Assembly: GCF_014649015.1 (NCBI RefSeq)
Contig: NZ_BMSF01000001.1
Coordinates: 124,001-188,000, forward strand
Source of the DNA: Streptomyces narbonensis
GTDB lineage: Bacteria > Actinomycetota > Actinomycetes > Streptomycetales > Streptomycetaceae
Reading direction: 5' to 3'
DNA length: 64,000 nucleotides
Positions 43,592 to 52,166 of this stretch are shown one piece after another. How positions within the stretch are numbered: position 1 is the first letter of the stretch; the number at the start of each line of letters is the position of its first letter. Below the pieces are notes generated by a model. The model saw nothing but the letters and a program-made list of their open reading frames with translations. It ran no database searches and was not told the origin of the DNA. Position numbers and translations under genes: made by a program.

Positions 43592-44371
43592 ATGGCAGAG
43601 CGCAAGCCGATCGAATCCTGGCTGACCGACATGGACGGCGTCCTCATCCACGAGGGCGTCCCGATCCCCGGCGCCGACGCGTTCATCAAGAAGCTGCGGG
43701 AGACCGGTAAGCCCTTCCTGGTCCTCACGAACAACTCGATCTACACGGCCCGCGACCTGCACGCCCGCCTCGCCCGCATGGGCCTCGAAGTCCCCGTCGA
43801 GAACATCTGGACCTCGGCCCTCGCCACCGCCAAGTTCCTCGACGACCAGCGCCCGGGCGGCACCGCGTACGTCATCGGCGAGGCCGGCCTCACCACCGCG
43901 CTGCACGACATCGGCTACGTCCTCACCGACCACGACCCGGACTACGTGGTCCTCGGTGAGACCCGGACGTACTCCTTCGAGGCGATGACCAAGGCCGTCC
44001 GGCTCATCAACGCCGGCGCCCGCTTCATCTGCACCAACCCCGACGAGACCGGCCCCTCCCTGGAGGGCCCGCTCCCGGCCACCGGGTCCGTCGCCGCGCT
44101 CATCACGAAGGCCACCGGCAAGGAGCCGTACTTCGCCGGCAAGCCGAACCCGCTCATGATGCGCACCGGCCTGAACGCGATCGGCGCGCACTCCGAGTCC
44201 AGCGCGATGATCGGCGACCGGATGGACACCGACATCCTGGCCGGCCTGGAAGCGGGCATGCAGACCTTCCTCGTCCTGACGGGTCTGACCACCCAGGCCG
44301 AGATCGACCGCTTCCCGTTCCGCCCGTCCAAGATCGTCGACTCGATCGCGGACATCGTCGACCGCGTGTAG
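43592..44371 (+). CDS. HAD-IIA family phosphatase (NagD-like)
   Basis: A 259-residue HAD hydrolase. Motif I is LTDMDGVLIHEG, motif II LTNNS, motif III Lys in FAGKPNPLM and motif IV MIGDRMDTDILAGLEAGM; the C2 cap lies between. NagD-type enzymes dephosphorylate sugar phosphates, nucleotides or 2-phosphoglycolate-like metabolites. ATG 43592 follows AGGAG; an upstream in-frame Met is rejected. It stands alone on the plus strand, so no pathway is indicated by neighbours. Confidence 0.92.
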   Translation: MAERKPIESWLTDMDGVLIHEGVPIPGADAFIKKLRETGKPFLVLTNNSIYTARDLHARLARMGLEVPVENIWTSALATAKFLDDQRPGGTAYVIGEAGLTTALHDIGYVLTDHDPDYVVLGETRTYSFEAMTKAVRLINAGARFICTNPDETGPSLEGPLPATGSVAALITKATGKEPYFAGKPNPLMMRTGLNAIGAHSESSAMIGDRMDTDILAGLEAGMQTFLVLTGLTTQAEIDRFPFRPSKIVDSIADIVDRV

Positions 44372-44467
44372 GGACGCCCTGCACGCCCCCTCCGCCGCCC
44401 CGCCGCCGCCTCCTGCGGATGCGAAGAGCGCCGATCCGGGTGACCCTGCCAGTACCAGGAGGTCACG

Positions 44468-45106
44468 ATGCGTTCAGTTCCCATTGCTCTCCGTGCCGCA
44501 GGGGCGGCCGTGGTGCTCGTGCTGGCACCCATGGCCGGCGGCGCGTACGCCGACGGCGGGGTGAAGGCCACCGTCACCCCGTCCACGGCCTCGCCCGGCG
44601 CCGACATCGACGTCCGCGTCCAGGGCTGCAAGGGCACGACCGGTACCGCGAAGTCCCCGGCGTTCGTCGCCGACGTCGAGCTCACCGGCCGGGACGGCGG
44701 GGGCAACCCCCTGTTCGGGGACACCACGATCAAGTCCGGACTCGGGGACGGCACGTACAAGGTCACCGTGGTCTGCGACGGCCGCGACCACCGGGACGTC
44801 GGGACGGTGCACGTCACGCACCGGAAGCCGACCCACGAGCCCACGCACCGGCCGACCCACCACGCGACCCCGGTCGCCCCGGTCCGCGCGGGCGGCGGCG
44901 GGACCGCCGCCTTCGCCGCCCCGGCCGCCCCCGGAGTCGCCCAGACCACGACCGAGAGCGGCCTCGGCACCCCGTACACCCTGCTCGGCCTCGGCCTGGC
45001 GGCCGTCGCGGCCGTGGCGGTCGCCTTCCGCAGCTCCCGCCGCCAGGCCGCCGCCTCCGGTACGGGCACGGGGACCGGTACGGGCTCGGGTACGGGCTCG
45101 GACTGA
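44468..45106 (+). CDS. secreted membrane-anchored protein, function unknown
   Basis: A 212-residue protein. The signal peptide (VPIALRAAGAAVVLVLAPMAGGAYA) is followed by a small beta domain (about 28-115: VKATVTPSTASPGADIDVRVQGCKG, YKVTVVCDGRDHRDVGTVHVT, with paired cysteines in the first and last strands), an HT/P-rich linker (HRKPTHEPTHRPTHH), an Ala/Gly spacer and a hydrophobic segment (LLGLGLAAVAAVAVAF) ending in RSSRR and a GTGTG tail. There is no clear LPXTG motif. A strong AGGAGG precedes the ATG. The sortase gene starts 2 nt after its stop, so it is likely that enzyme's partner or substrate. Confidence 0.8.
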   Translation: MRSVPIALRAAGAAVVLVLAPMAGGAYADGGVKATVTPSTASPGADIDVRVQGCKGTTGTAKSPAFVADVELTGRDGGGNPLFGDTTIKSGLGDGTYKVTVVCDGRDHRDVGTVHVTHRKPTHEPTHRPTHHATPVAPVRAGGGGTAAFAAPAAPGVAQTTTESGLGTPYTLLGLGLAAVAAVAVAFRSSRRQAAASGTGTGTGTGSGTGSD

Positions 45107-45108
45107 GC

Positions 45109-45786
45109 ATGTCGTCCGGAACCCGCCCGGCGGGCACCGGGCGACTCGTCACCGGCGTGGCCTGGGCGCTGCTGCTCCTCGGGCTCTGGCTCTGGGGCCG
45201 CGAGGTCACGGAGGGCCCCGGGGGCAGCTCGGCGCCCACCCACGGCGACATCGCCGCCGTGGGCCGGCCGCTCGGCATGGCGCTGCCCCCGGCCCACGAG
45301 CCGATCGCCCCCGCCGCACCCCGGCGCGTGGAGGTCCCCTCGCTCGGCATCGCCGCGCCCGTCGTCGCGCGCGGCCTGGACGCCACGGGCGCGATCGACC
45401 CGCCGCCCTTCGAGCAGCCGCACGCGGTGGGCTGGTTCGGCGCGGGCACCCGGCCGGGGGCGGCCGGGGCGGCCCTCCTCGTCGGCCACGTCGACACCGA
45501 CACCCGCCCGGCGGTCTTCTACGGCCTGAGCGCGGCCCGCCCCGGCGCGAAGGTCCGGGTCACCCGGACGGACGGCACGGTCGCCGAGTTCACGGTCGAC
45601 GACGTCCAGGTCTTCCCGCGCGGGGACTTCGACGCGAGCCGGGTCTACGGCCGCCGCGAACCCGGCCGCGCCGAGCTCCGCCTGATCACCTGCGGCGGCA
45701 GCTTCGACCGCGCGGCCGGCACGTACTCGGCGAACGTGGTCGTCTCGGCGTACCTCACGGGTGCGGTCACCCGAGTCCCCGGGTGA
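45109..45786 (+). CDS. class F sortase
   Basis: A 225-residue sortase. It has an N-terminal membrane anchor (about 13-30: VTGVAWALLLLGLWLWG), then a conserved VEVPSLGIAAPVV strand, the catalytic His in LLVGHVDTDTRPAVFYGLS, Cys in LRLITCGGSFD and an Arg two residues later in DRAAGTY. The ITCGG(S/A)FD motif is that of class F, common in actinobacteria and of uncertain substrate range. ATG 45109 lies 2 nt after the preceding stop, which makes the two genes an operon. A strong hairpin follows 17 nt past the stop. Confidence 0.9.
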   Translation: MSSGTRPAGTGRLVTGVAWALLLLGLWLWGREVTEGPGGSSAPTHGDIAAVGRPLGMALPPAHEPIAPAAPRRVEVPSLGIAAPVVARGLDATGAIDPPPFEQPHAVGWFGAGTRPGAAGAALLVGHVDTDTRPAVFYGLSAARPGAKVRVTRTDGTVAEFTVDDVQVFPRGDFDASRVYGRREPGRAELRLITCGGSFDRAAGTYSANVVVSAYLTGAVTRVPG

Positions 45787-45803
45787 CCCGCGCCGACCGG
45801 CGC

Positions 45804-45841
45804 CCGGCCGGTGGCTCGCGTCCCGCGGCGCCACCGGCCGG
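45804..45841 (+). terminator. intrinsic terminator after the class F sortase
   Basis: CCGGCCGGTGGC (45804-45815) pairs perfectly with GCCACCGGCCGG (45830-45841). Confidence 0.88.
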
Positions 45842-46379
45842 TCCGGTCCTCGACCGCGGGGCTCACGGGCGGCGGGAGGAGCCCGGTGCCGACCGCGGGA
45901 GGTCGGAGTTCCGGAAACTGTAGAGGCCCTGCCTCGCCCCGGCCCAGAGGGCTGTCGTGCCGGGATGACGCGGACAGGTCCGTACGTGTCGAGCGGCCCC
46001 GAATGTCCGCACGTCACCACCCGCCCCACACGTCGAACTTCCAGTGCCCGGAACCGGTGCAACCCGCCGGGCCGCGCGCTCGGCGTGCCGCCGACCCGCA
46101 GGACCGGGGACCCGCAGGACCGGGGACCCGCAGGTCCGGGGACCCGCCGGGCCGGGGACCCGCTGGACCGGGGACCCGCCGGGCCGGGGACCCGCTGGAC
46201 CGGGGACCCGCAGCACCGGGGACCCGCTGGTCGCGGCGCACCTCTGGATCGAGCGGCCGGGCGAGTCGGACGGGGAGTGCCGGGGCGGCCCGCGGGCGGG
46301 GCGGTGCTCGACGCGTACGCGCGGGAACTGGCCGGGAGCGCCCGCTAGTTCGGACCGTTCCGAGGCCCCGGGAATGACC
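45842..46379. other. intergenic stretch without a convincing gene
   Basis: Between the sortase terminator and the tRNA-Lys region I see no ORF with a credible start, RBS or recognisable protein. Open frames on both strands arise from a GC-rich 16-bp tandem array (46097-46224). The rest holds no motif I can name. A decayed gene cannot be excluded. Confidence 0.6.
46097..46224. repeat. intergenic minisatellite, eight 16-bp units
   Basis: Eight units of the form CGCAGGACCGGGGACC with variants CGCCGGGCC, CGCTGGACC and CGCAGCACC in the first half; the GGGGACC half is constant. The pattern of alternating variants suggests higher-order duplication of a 32-bp pair. Confidence 0.92.
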
Positions 46380-46410
46380 AAGGCCCCCTCACCGATGGTG
46401 AGGGGGCCTT
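46380..46410 (-). terminator. terminator of tRNA-Lys copy 1
   Basis: AAGGCCCCCTCACC (46380-46393), loop GAT, GGTGAGGGGGCCTT (46397-46410); perfect 14-bp stem 10 nt beyond the tRNA 3' end. Confidence 0.92.
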
Positions 46411-46420
46411 GACTCTGCGT

Positions 46421-46493
46421 GCGCCGCCAGGGACTCGAACCCCGGACCCGCTGATTAAGAGTCAGCTGCTCTAACCAACTGAGCTAGCGGCGC
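46421..46493 (-). tRNA. tRNA-Lys (anticodon CTT), copy 1
   Basis: A 73-nt tRNA on the minus strand. The acceptor GCGCCGC/GCGGCGC pairs fully, the D-arm contains AGCTCAGTTGGTTAGAGC, and the anticodon stem CTGA-CTCTTAA-TCAG has anticodon CTT. The T-arm is CCGGGGTTCGAGTCCCTGG. No CCA is encoded. It is identical to the copy at 55.9 kb. Confidence 0.97.
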
Positions 46494-46677
46494 CTGCTGA
46501 CAGAGAGAACTCTACCCGACCTGGAGAGGTGCTCCTGACCAATATCGATCGCCTCCGGCCTGTCGGATGGTCGTACTGGCCCTTCAACCCGTCAAAATGC
46601 GATTTGTCCAGACAGTTGAGACACTGACGCCCGAAACGAGGGTCAAAAAGATCTTGACGAGTGTGGAGGGGAATCGC

Positions 46678-48177
46678 ATGAGCGTGCCGGTCTTCGAGGA
46701 GTTCGAACCCGCGGCCGACTGCGGCTGCCCGGGCTGCGCCCAGCAGCGCCGCGGCCTCGCGCTTGGCCTGCCCGTGCGGGCGGGCGGCCACCCGGCCGCC
46801 CATGGCGCGCGCCGCGCGCTGGTGCTGGTGACGGCGGCGGGCGTGGTCCTCGGCGGGGGAGGGGCGGGAGCGGCGACGGCCCTCGCGCAGTCGGCGGAGC
46901 CGGTCGGTCCGACGGGCCCGTTCGCTCCGGCGGACGTGGTCCCGGGCCCGGAGGCGGGCGGGGGTGCGGAAATGGGCACGGCGGTCCTGCGGGAGGGGTC
47001 GGCCGTGACTCCCTGGCCGGGACCGGAGACTCCGCAGGGCGGGCGCGGTCCGCTCCACGGAGCGCCGGGCCCCGGCTCGCAGCCGACCACGACGCCGACC
47101 CCGCCCGCGGGAACGGGTGCCGGTACCGGCACCGGTACGACCCCGGCCTCGACGGCCGGTCAGATCGTGACGGGCACGCTGCGGCAGACGACCCGGGCCG
47201 AGATCATCAACCGGGCCAAGCTGTGGGTATCCGCCCAGGTCCCGTACTCCATGGAGAAGTACTGGTCGGACGGGTACCGCCAGGACTGCTCCGGCTACAT
47301 CTCCATGGCCTGGAACCTGCGCAGCAACGAGTGGACCGGCAGCCTCGACCGCTTCGCCGAGCGGATCGACCGCACCGAGCTCCAGCCCGGCGACATCCTG
47401 CTGTTCCACAACCCGGCCAACCCGACGCGCGGCTCGCACGTCACGGTCTTCGGCGGCTGGACCGACTACACCCACACCTCGTACATCGCGTACGAGCAGA
47501 CCAAGCCGCGCACGCGGAAGCAGGCGACGCCGATGGCGTACTGGGAGAACTCCGACCGGTACGTGGCCTACCGCTACAAGGGCGTGGTGAGCGGCGGCAG
47601 CGGGGGCGGCACGTCCGGCGGAGGGTCGACCGCGACGCCGAAGCCGGCGACGCCGTACCCGGGGGCGGGGATGTTCGGCCCGGGGGCCAACAACGCCTAC
47701 GTCACCCAGCTCGGGAAGCTCCTGGTCGAGCGCGGCGGCAAGAAGTACTACAGCAAGGGTCCCGGCCCGAAGTGGGGCACGGCGGACCGGCGCGCGACCC
47801 AGGCGTTCCAGCTCGCGCAGGGCTGGAAGGGCAAGGACGCGGACGGCCTGCCCGGGCCGCAGACGTGGCAGCTCCTCGTGACCGGCGGGGGCAAGAGCAT
47901 CGGCGGATCGGGTGGTTCGGGCGGTCCGAGCGCGAATGCGACGGGGTTCCCCGGGCGTGGCTACTTCCGTCCGGGCCAATCCAACGCATATGTGGAGAAG
48001 CTGGGCAAACAACTGGTGAAGCGGGGCTTCGGCAAGCACTACCTGTCGGGACCCGGTCCGCGCTGGACGGAGGCGGACCGCCGCAACGTCGAGGCGTTCC
48101 AGCGGGCTCAGGGCTGGCGCGGCGGAGCGGCCGACGGCTACCCGGGCCCGGAGACCTGGCGGCGCTTGTTCCGATGA
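46678..48177 (+). CDS. peptidoglycan-binding cell-wall hydrolase-like protein (NlpC/P60-type)
   Basis: A 499-residue protein. The cytoplasmic N-terminus carries a Cys cluster (DCGCPGCAQQR), then a membrane segment or signal (about 45-65), a Gly/Pro/Thr linker, and a catalytic domain with YRQDCSGYISMAW (Cys nucleophile) and GSHVTVFGGW (His), the Cys-His pair of NlpC/P60-like amidases. Two C-terminal 75-residue repeats follow (FPGRGYFRPGQSNAYVEKLGKQLV and RNVEAFQRAQGW), which resemble peptidoglycan-binding modules. The substrate is probably wall peptide crosslinks. ATG 46678 follows GGAGGGG. It starts a plus-strand run with the SPFH gene. Confidence 0.87.
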   Translation: MSVPVFEEFEPAADCGCPGCAQQRRGLALGLPVRAGGHPAAHGARRALVLVTAAGVVLGGGGAGAATALAQSAEPVGPTGPFAPADVVPGPEAGGGAEMGTAVLREGSAVTPWPGPETPQGGRGPLHGAPGPGSQPTTTPTPPAGTGAGTGTGTTPASTAGQIVTGTLRQTTRAEIINRAKLWVSAQVPYSMEKYWSDGYRQDCSGYISMAWNLRSNEWTGSLDRFAERIDRTELQPGDILLFHNPANPTRGSHVTVFGGWTDYTHTSYIAYEQTKPRTRKQATPMAYWENSDRYVAYRYKGVVSGGSGGGTSGGGSTATPKPATPYPGAGMFGPGANNAYVTQLGKLLVERGGKKYYSKGPGPKWGTADRRATQAFQLAQGWKGKDADGLPGPQTWQLLVTGGGKSIGGSGGSGGPSANATGFPGRGYFRPGQSNAYVEKLGKQLVKRGFGKHYLSGPGPRWTEADRRNVEAFQRAQGWRGGAADGYPGPETWRRLFR

Positions 48178-48202
48178 CCCCGAGAGCATGAGGTGGACCC
48201 GA

Positions 48203-51200
48203 ATGACCGCATCGACCCCGACCCCCGCGGACTCCGGCGCGGCGGCCTCGCGTGACGCGGCCCGCACGGCCAGACGCCTGACGGACGGCACCCTCCCCCG
48301 CACGTCACCACCCCACGGCGGGGACCCGACACGGACACCCCCGACACCCTCGGACCGGGCGCCGGCGGGCCCCTCGGACGGGGCGGGGCCTGGCGCCTCG
48401 GACGGGGCGGCGGCGGGGGGCGCGGCCGGGCCTGAGGCCCAGCCCGCGGGTGGGGCTGCGCCCACGGCGGCGGCTCCGGCCGGGGCCGCGTCCGGGCCCT
48501 CGGCCGGGGCGGGCGCGACGTCCACGGCGTGGGCTCCGGATCCGTCGGCAGGCCCCGACGGGGCCCCGTCGGGGCCTGCGCCCGGGCTCGCGGCCACGCC
48601 CACAGCTTGGGCCTCGCCCCCGGGCCGGCCCGGGGGTGGACCTGCGGCCGAGGCCGGGCCTTCGGCTGGTGGTGGGGCGACGCCTGCGGGTTGGGCTTCG
48701 TCCCCGGACCGGTCCGGGGGTGGGCCTGTGGCCGAGGCCGGGCCTTCGGCTGGTGGTGGGGCGACGGCCACGGCTTGGGCCTTGACCCCGGACGGGGCCA
48801 CGGCGCCGGCCCCGAACCGGGCTGCGCCCGGGGCTCCGGGCGGGGTTGCGCCTGCGGGCCGGGCTGCGGCTTCGCCCACGGACCGGGCTGCGCCCGGGGC
48901 TTCGTCCGGCGCGGCGGCCACACCGACGACCTGGGCCTCGGCCCCGGACCGGGCCACGGCCGGGACTTCGGCCGAGGCCTCGGCCGCACCCACCCACGGG
49001 GCTTCGCCCGCGTCCACGACCTCGTACGGGGCTCCGGACCCGGCCTTCGGCCGAGCTCCGGTCTCGGACCGCGCGCCGGTCGGGCCTGAGGCAGGGGCCG
49101 CGCCCCCGGCCTCGGCCGGGACTACGACCGGGTCTGCGCCCACGGCCACGGCCCCGGCCGGGACTTCGGCCGCACCGACGGCTTCGGCCACACGCACGGG
49201 TTCGCCCATGCCCCCGGCCTCCTACGGGGCCAGGCCCCCGGCCTCGGACCGACCGCCGGCTTCGGACCGACCGCCGGCTTCGGACCGACCGCCGGCTTCG
49301 GACCGAACCCCGGTCTCGGGCCGCCCCCCGGCCCCGGCCGGGACTACGACCGGGGCTGCACCCACGACCCCAGCCACCACCGGGACTCCGGCCGCACCCA
49401 CGGCGTCGGCCACGCACATGGCTTCGCCGGCCTCCACGCCCCCGTACGGGCAGACGGCCCCGCCCTCGGGCCGAGCGTCGTCCACGCCCAAGCCCGCGAC
49501 CGGGGCTTCGCCCGCCCACACGGCTCCCGCCGCAGCCACGCAAACGGCCACGCCCACGGCTCCACCGACGAGCACGTCGTCGGGCCGGTCCCCGGCGGGC
49601 GCACCGGCATCGGCCAGCGCAGCGGCCGCACCGGCATCACCCGCCACTACTGCCCCCGCCACTGCTGGACCCACCACGTCTGGCCCCGCGCCCGCCGAAC
49701 CGTCCACCACCAACACGGCTTCAGCCCGGTCGGGCCCGGCCGCCGCTGCCGCCGCGCTTTCGGTTCCCGCGATCAGCGGTACGAAGTCGGGGGCGCCCGG
49801 CTCGGCCGCCCCGGCGCCGACCCGCGACGCCGGTTCGCCCTCGGGCGCGGAGGGGGCGAAGGCGTCCGCGCGCGACGGGGCCGCCCCGGCGGGCGAGCGG
49901 AGCGCGCCCGTGCCCCCGGACGCCACGAAGGTCTCCGCGGCCAAGGAGCGCGTCGACGTGCCCGACTTCGGGCGGATCACCGGTGCGCGGGTCGCCGCGC
50001 TCGCCGTGCCCGTCGCCGGGGTCGTACGGGTCGTGCGTCGGAAGAACGTGATCGGGGCCGAGACCACCGGCTCTATCCCCGTGCACCTGCTCTTCCGGGA
50101 CGAGCCGGAGGGCGGCGCCCCCGGCGCGAAGGGGGACGACGGCGGTCCCGACACCGTCGCGATGGCCGCGCCCGCCGCCCCCGGGAAGAACGGCAAGGCC
50201 GCCATCCCGGCGCCCTTGAAGACGCAGCAACAGGGCCAGGGCCAGGCGCAGAAGGGCAAGGGGCAGCCTCCGGGCAAGGCCCGAGCCCAAGCCCAGGCCG
50301 AGGCCCCATCCCGGTCCCGACAGCAGTCCCGCGCCGCCAAGGCCCGCCCCGCCCCCACCGCCGATCCCGATCTCGTCGAACGGCCCGGTGCGGTGCTGCC
50401 CGGCTGGCTCGGCGTGGTCGGCGGTGCCCTCGCGCTCGCCGGGTGCGCGGCGGTCGTGTGGTGGGCCGGGGCCGTCCCCGCGGAGGCGGCGCGGATGCTG
50501 AGGCTGCCGGTCCGCCCGTACCACGGCATCCACCTCGGCCAGTGGGCGCTGCTCGCGCTCGGCGTGCTCGCCGCCCTCTTCGCGGTCGGCGGCCTCGGCC
50601 GCGGCCGGGTGGGCTACGCCTGGGTCCTGACCCTCTTCGGCGACTACCGCGGAACCGTCCGCCGGACGGGCCTGGTCTGGGTCAGCCCGCTCCTGCTCCG
50701 CCGCCGCGTCGACGTCCGGCTCCGGCACTGGCGCAGTGAGCCCCTGCCCGCCGTCGACGCGAAGGGCACGGCTCTGGACGTCGTCGTCCTCGTCGTCTGG
50801 CGGGTGCGGGACACCGTCCGCGCCGCACTGGGGGTGGACGGCCACGAGGAGTACCTCCGGGAGCAGGTGGAGGCGGCGATGGCCCGGGTGCTGTCGCAGC
50901 TTCCGGCGGACGCCTTCCACGAGGACGCCCCGACGCTCCGGGACGCGGAGGCGGTCGGCGAGGCGCTGACGCGGATGCTGTCGGCGGAGTGCGCCCCGGT
51001 CGGGGTCGACGTCTTCTCGGCGCAGCCGACGCGCATCGAGTACGCCCCCGAGATCGCGGCGGCGATGCAGCGGCGCCGGATCGCGGCGATCGACGCGAAG
51101 CACCGGGACAGCGTCCTGACGTCGGTGGTGGACGCGGTGGACGACGTGGTCCACCGGCTGACCAGTCGTGGTCTGGTGGAGCTGGACGACTACGAGCGCA

Positions 51201-51268
51201 AGGCGCTGGTCAAGGACCTGACGGTGGCGTTCTACACGGGGAGGACGGCGCCCGCCGAGGGGGTCTGA
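48203..51268 (+). CDS. SPFH/band-7 domain protein with giant disordered N-terminus
   Basis: A 1021-residue protein. Residues about 1-575 are an Ala/Pro/Gly/Thr/Ser low-complexity region with internal repeats (GGGPVAEAGPSAGGGAT, PPASDR units, ATPT/APT runs). Then come DFGRITGARVAALAVPVAGVVRVVRRKNVIG, another linker with QGQGQAQKGKGQPPGKA, two membrane segments (about 738-756 and 775-795) and an SPFH domain (about 800-1005: TLFGDYRGTVRRTGLVWVSPLLLRRRVDVRL, VDAKGTALDVVVLVVWRVRDTVRAAL). SPFH proteins scaffold membrane microdomains. ATG 48203 follows GAGGTGG, 25 nt after the hydrolase stop. The long frame has coding-type GC3 throughout. Confidence 0.85.
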   Translation: MTASTPTPADSGAAASRDAARTARRLTDGTLPRTSPPHGGDPTRTPPTPSDRAPAGPSDGAGPGASDGAAAGGAAGPEAQPAGGAAPTAAAPAGAASGPSAGAGATSTAWAPDPSAGPDGAPSGPAPGLAATPTAWASPPGRPGGGPAAEAGPSAGGGATPAGWASSPDRSGGGPVAEAGPSAGGGATATAWALTPDGATAPAPNRAAPGAPGGVAPAGRAAASPTDRAAPGASSGAAATPTTWASAPDRATAGTSAEASAAPTHGASPASTTSYGAPDPAFGRAPVSDRAPVGPEAGAAPPASAGTTTGSAPTATAPAGTSAAPTASATRTGSPMPPASYGARPPASDRPPASDRPPASDRPPASDRTPVSGRPPAPAGTTTGAAPTTPATTGTPAAPTASATHMASPASTPPYGQTAPPSGRASSTPKPATGASPAHTAPAAATQTATPTAPPTSTSSGRSPAGAPASASAAAAPASPATTAPATAGPTTSGPAPAEPSTTNTASARSGPAAAAAALSVPAISGTKSGAPGSAAPAPTRDAGSPSGAEGAKASARDGAAPAGERSAPVPPDATKVSAAKERVDVPDFGRITGARVAALAVPVAGVVRVVRRKNVIGAETTGSIPVHLLFRDEPEGGAPGAKGDDGGPDTVAMAAPAAPGKNGKAAIPAPLKTQQQGQGQAQKGKGQPPGKARAQAQAEAPSRSRQQSRAAKARPAPTADPDLVERPGAVLPGWLGVVGGALALAGCAAVVWWAGAVPAEAARMLRLPVRPYHGIHLGQWALLALGVLAALFAVGGLGRGRVGYAWVLTLFGDYRGTVRRTGLVWVSPLLLRRRVDVRLRHWRSEPLPAVDAKGTALDVVVLVVWRVRDTVRAALGVDGHEEYLREQVEAAMARVLSQLPADAFHEDAPTLRDAEAVGEALTRMLSAECAPVGVDVFSAQPTRIEYAPEIAAAMQRRRIAAIDAKHRDSVLTSVVDAVDDVVHRLTSRGLVELDDYERKALVKDLTVAFYTGRTAPAEGV
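49226..49320. repeat. 18-bp in-frame tandem repeat in the SPFH gene
   Basis: Five copies around CCGGCCTCGGACCGACCG encode PPASDR units; the central three are nearly identical. A longer duplication of about 108 bp (AEAGPSAGGGAT units) lies at roughly 48630-48780. Confidence 0.85.
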
Positions 51269-51306
51269 GGGGATGGACATGTTCAACTTCCGTCCATACC
51301 TTGGTA

Positions 51307-51322
51307 CTTGGTCCAGACCAAA
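51307..51322. promoter_or_regulatory. DasR operator (dre)-like site upstream of the LPMO gene
   Basis: CTTGGTCCAGACCAAA, with a perfect TGGTC-CA-GACCA palindrome (51309-51320), 158 nt before the LPMO ATG. It links this chitin-oxidising enzyme to the same regulator as nagE and nagF. Confidence 0.82.
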
Positions 51323-51479
51323 ATGAGTCACCCGTACGACCCGTGCGACCGTACGACTCGCGCAATCAGTACGACTCGCGCGACCGCACGACCGCACGAC
51401 CCGTACAAGCAGAACCGGCAAGACCGCACGCGTGCGCACGGCCCAACGGAACTCCCCCACGTTCTCCTGGAGTGACAGC

Positions 51480-52082
51480 ATGCACATGCGCAAGAAGAAG
51501 TCAGTCGGGGCGGCGGTGGTGGCGCTCGGCGTCGCCGGCGCCTCCCTCCTCGCGACCGGCAGCGCGGGCAGCCACGGCTACACCGACTCGCCGATCAGCC
51601 GCCAGAAGCTCTGCGCCAACGGCACCGTGACCAACTGCGGCTCCATACAGTGGGAGCCGCAGTCGGTCGAGGGCCTCAAGGGCTTCCCCGCCGCCGGTCC
51701 CGCCGACGGCAAGATCTGTTCGGCCGGGCTCACGCAGTTCGCCCAGCTCGACGACCCCCGGGGCGGAGCCTGGCCGACGACGACGCTCACGGCCGGGCAG
51801 AGCTACAGCTTCCGCTGGCAGTTCACGGCCCGGCACCGCACCACCGACTTCAAGTACTACATCACCAAGAACGGCTGGAACCCGAGTCAGAAGCTGACCC
51901 GGGCCGCGCTCGACCCCCAGCCGTTCCTCACCGTCCCCTACAACAACCAGCAGCCGCCGGCGACCCTCTCGCACTCCGGGACCGTCCCGGCGGGCAAGAC
52001 GGGCCGTCACCTGATCCTGGCGGTGTGGACGATCGCGGACACCGCGAACGCCTTCTACGCCTGCTCGGACGTCAAGTTCTGA
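51480..52082 (+). CDS. secreted lytic polysaccharide monooxygenase, family AA10 (chitin-active)
   Basis: A 200-residue single-domain copper enzyme that oxidatively cleaves crystalline chitin. The signal peptide (about 1-31) ends in TGSAGS, so the mature protein starts HGYTDSPISR; His1 forms the copper brace with the second His in FTARHRTTDFKYYITK. Other family marks are CANGTVTNCGSIQWEPQSVEG and NAFYACSDVKF with paired cysteines. ATG 51480 follows TGGAG; an upstream in-frame Met would add non-signal residues. A dre palindrome upstream fits induction by GlcNAc with the chitinase at 58.7 kb. Confidence 0.95.
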   Translation: MHMRKKKSVGAAVVALGVAGASLLATGSAGSHGYTDSPISRQKLCANGTVTNCGSIQWEPQSVEGLKGFPAAGPADGKICSAGLTQFAQLDDPRGGAWPTTTLTAGQSYSFRWQFTARHRTTDFKYYITKNGWNPSQKLTRAALDPQPFLTVPYNNQQPPATLSHSGTVPAGKTGRHLILAVWTIADTANAFYACSDVKF

Positions 52083-52137
52083 GAGACCCGACGGCCCCGA
52101 CGGTCCTGGCAGCCCGTCAGCCTCTGGGCGTTCAGTT

Positions 52138-52152
52138 CTGACGATACGTCAG
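52138..52152. promoter_or_regulatory. palindrome upstream of the acyl-CoA synthetase gene
   Basis: CTGACG, ATA, CGTCAG, ending 14 nt before the ATG. A perfect 6-bp inverted repeat in operator position; the TGACNNNNNGTCA style is common for TetR-type regulators of lipid genes (inference). Confidence 0.6.
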
Positions 52153-52166
52153 TTACAGTCCGGCTC

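Noticed and set aside
45811..46381. Several overlapping ORFs on both strands in the gap after the class F sortase
   Set aside because: They follow the 16-bp array, have no credible ribosome-binding sites and show no recognisable domain.
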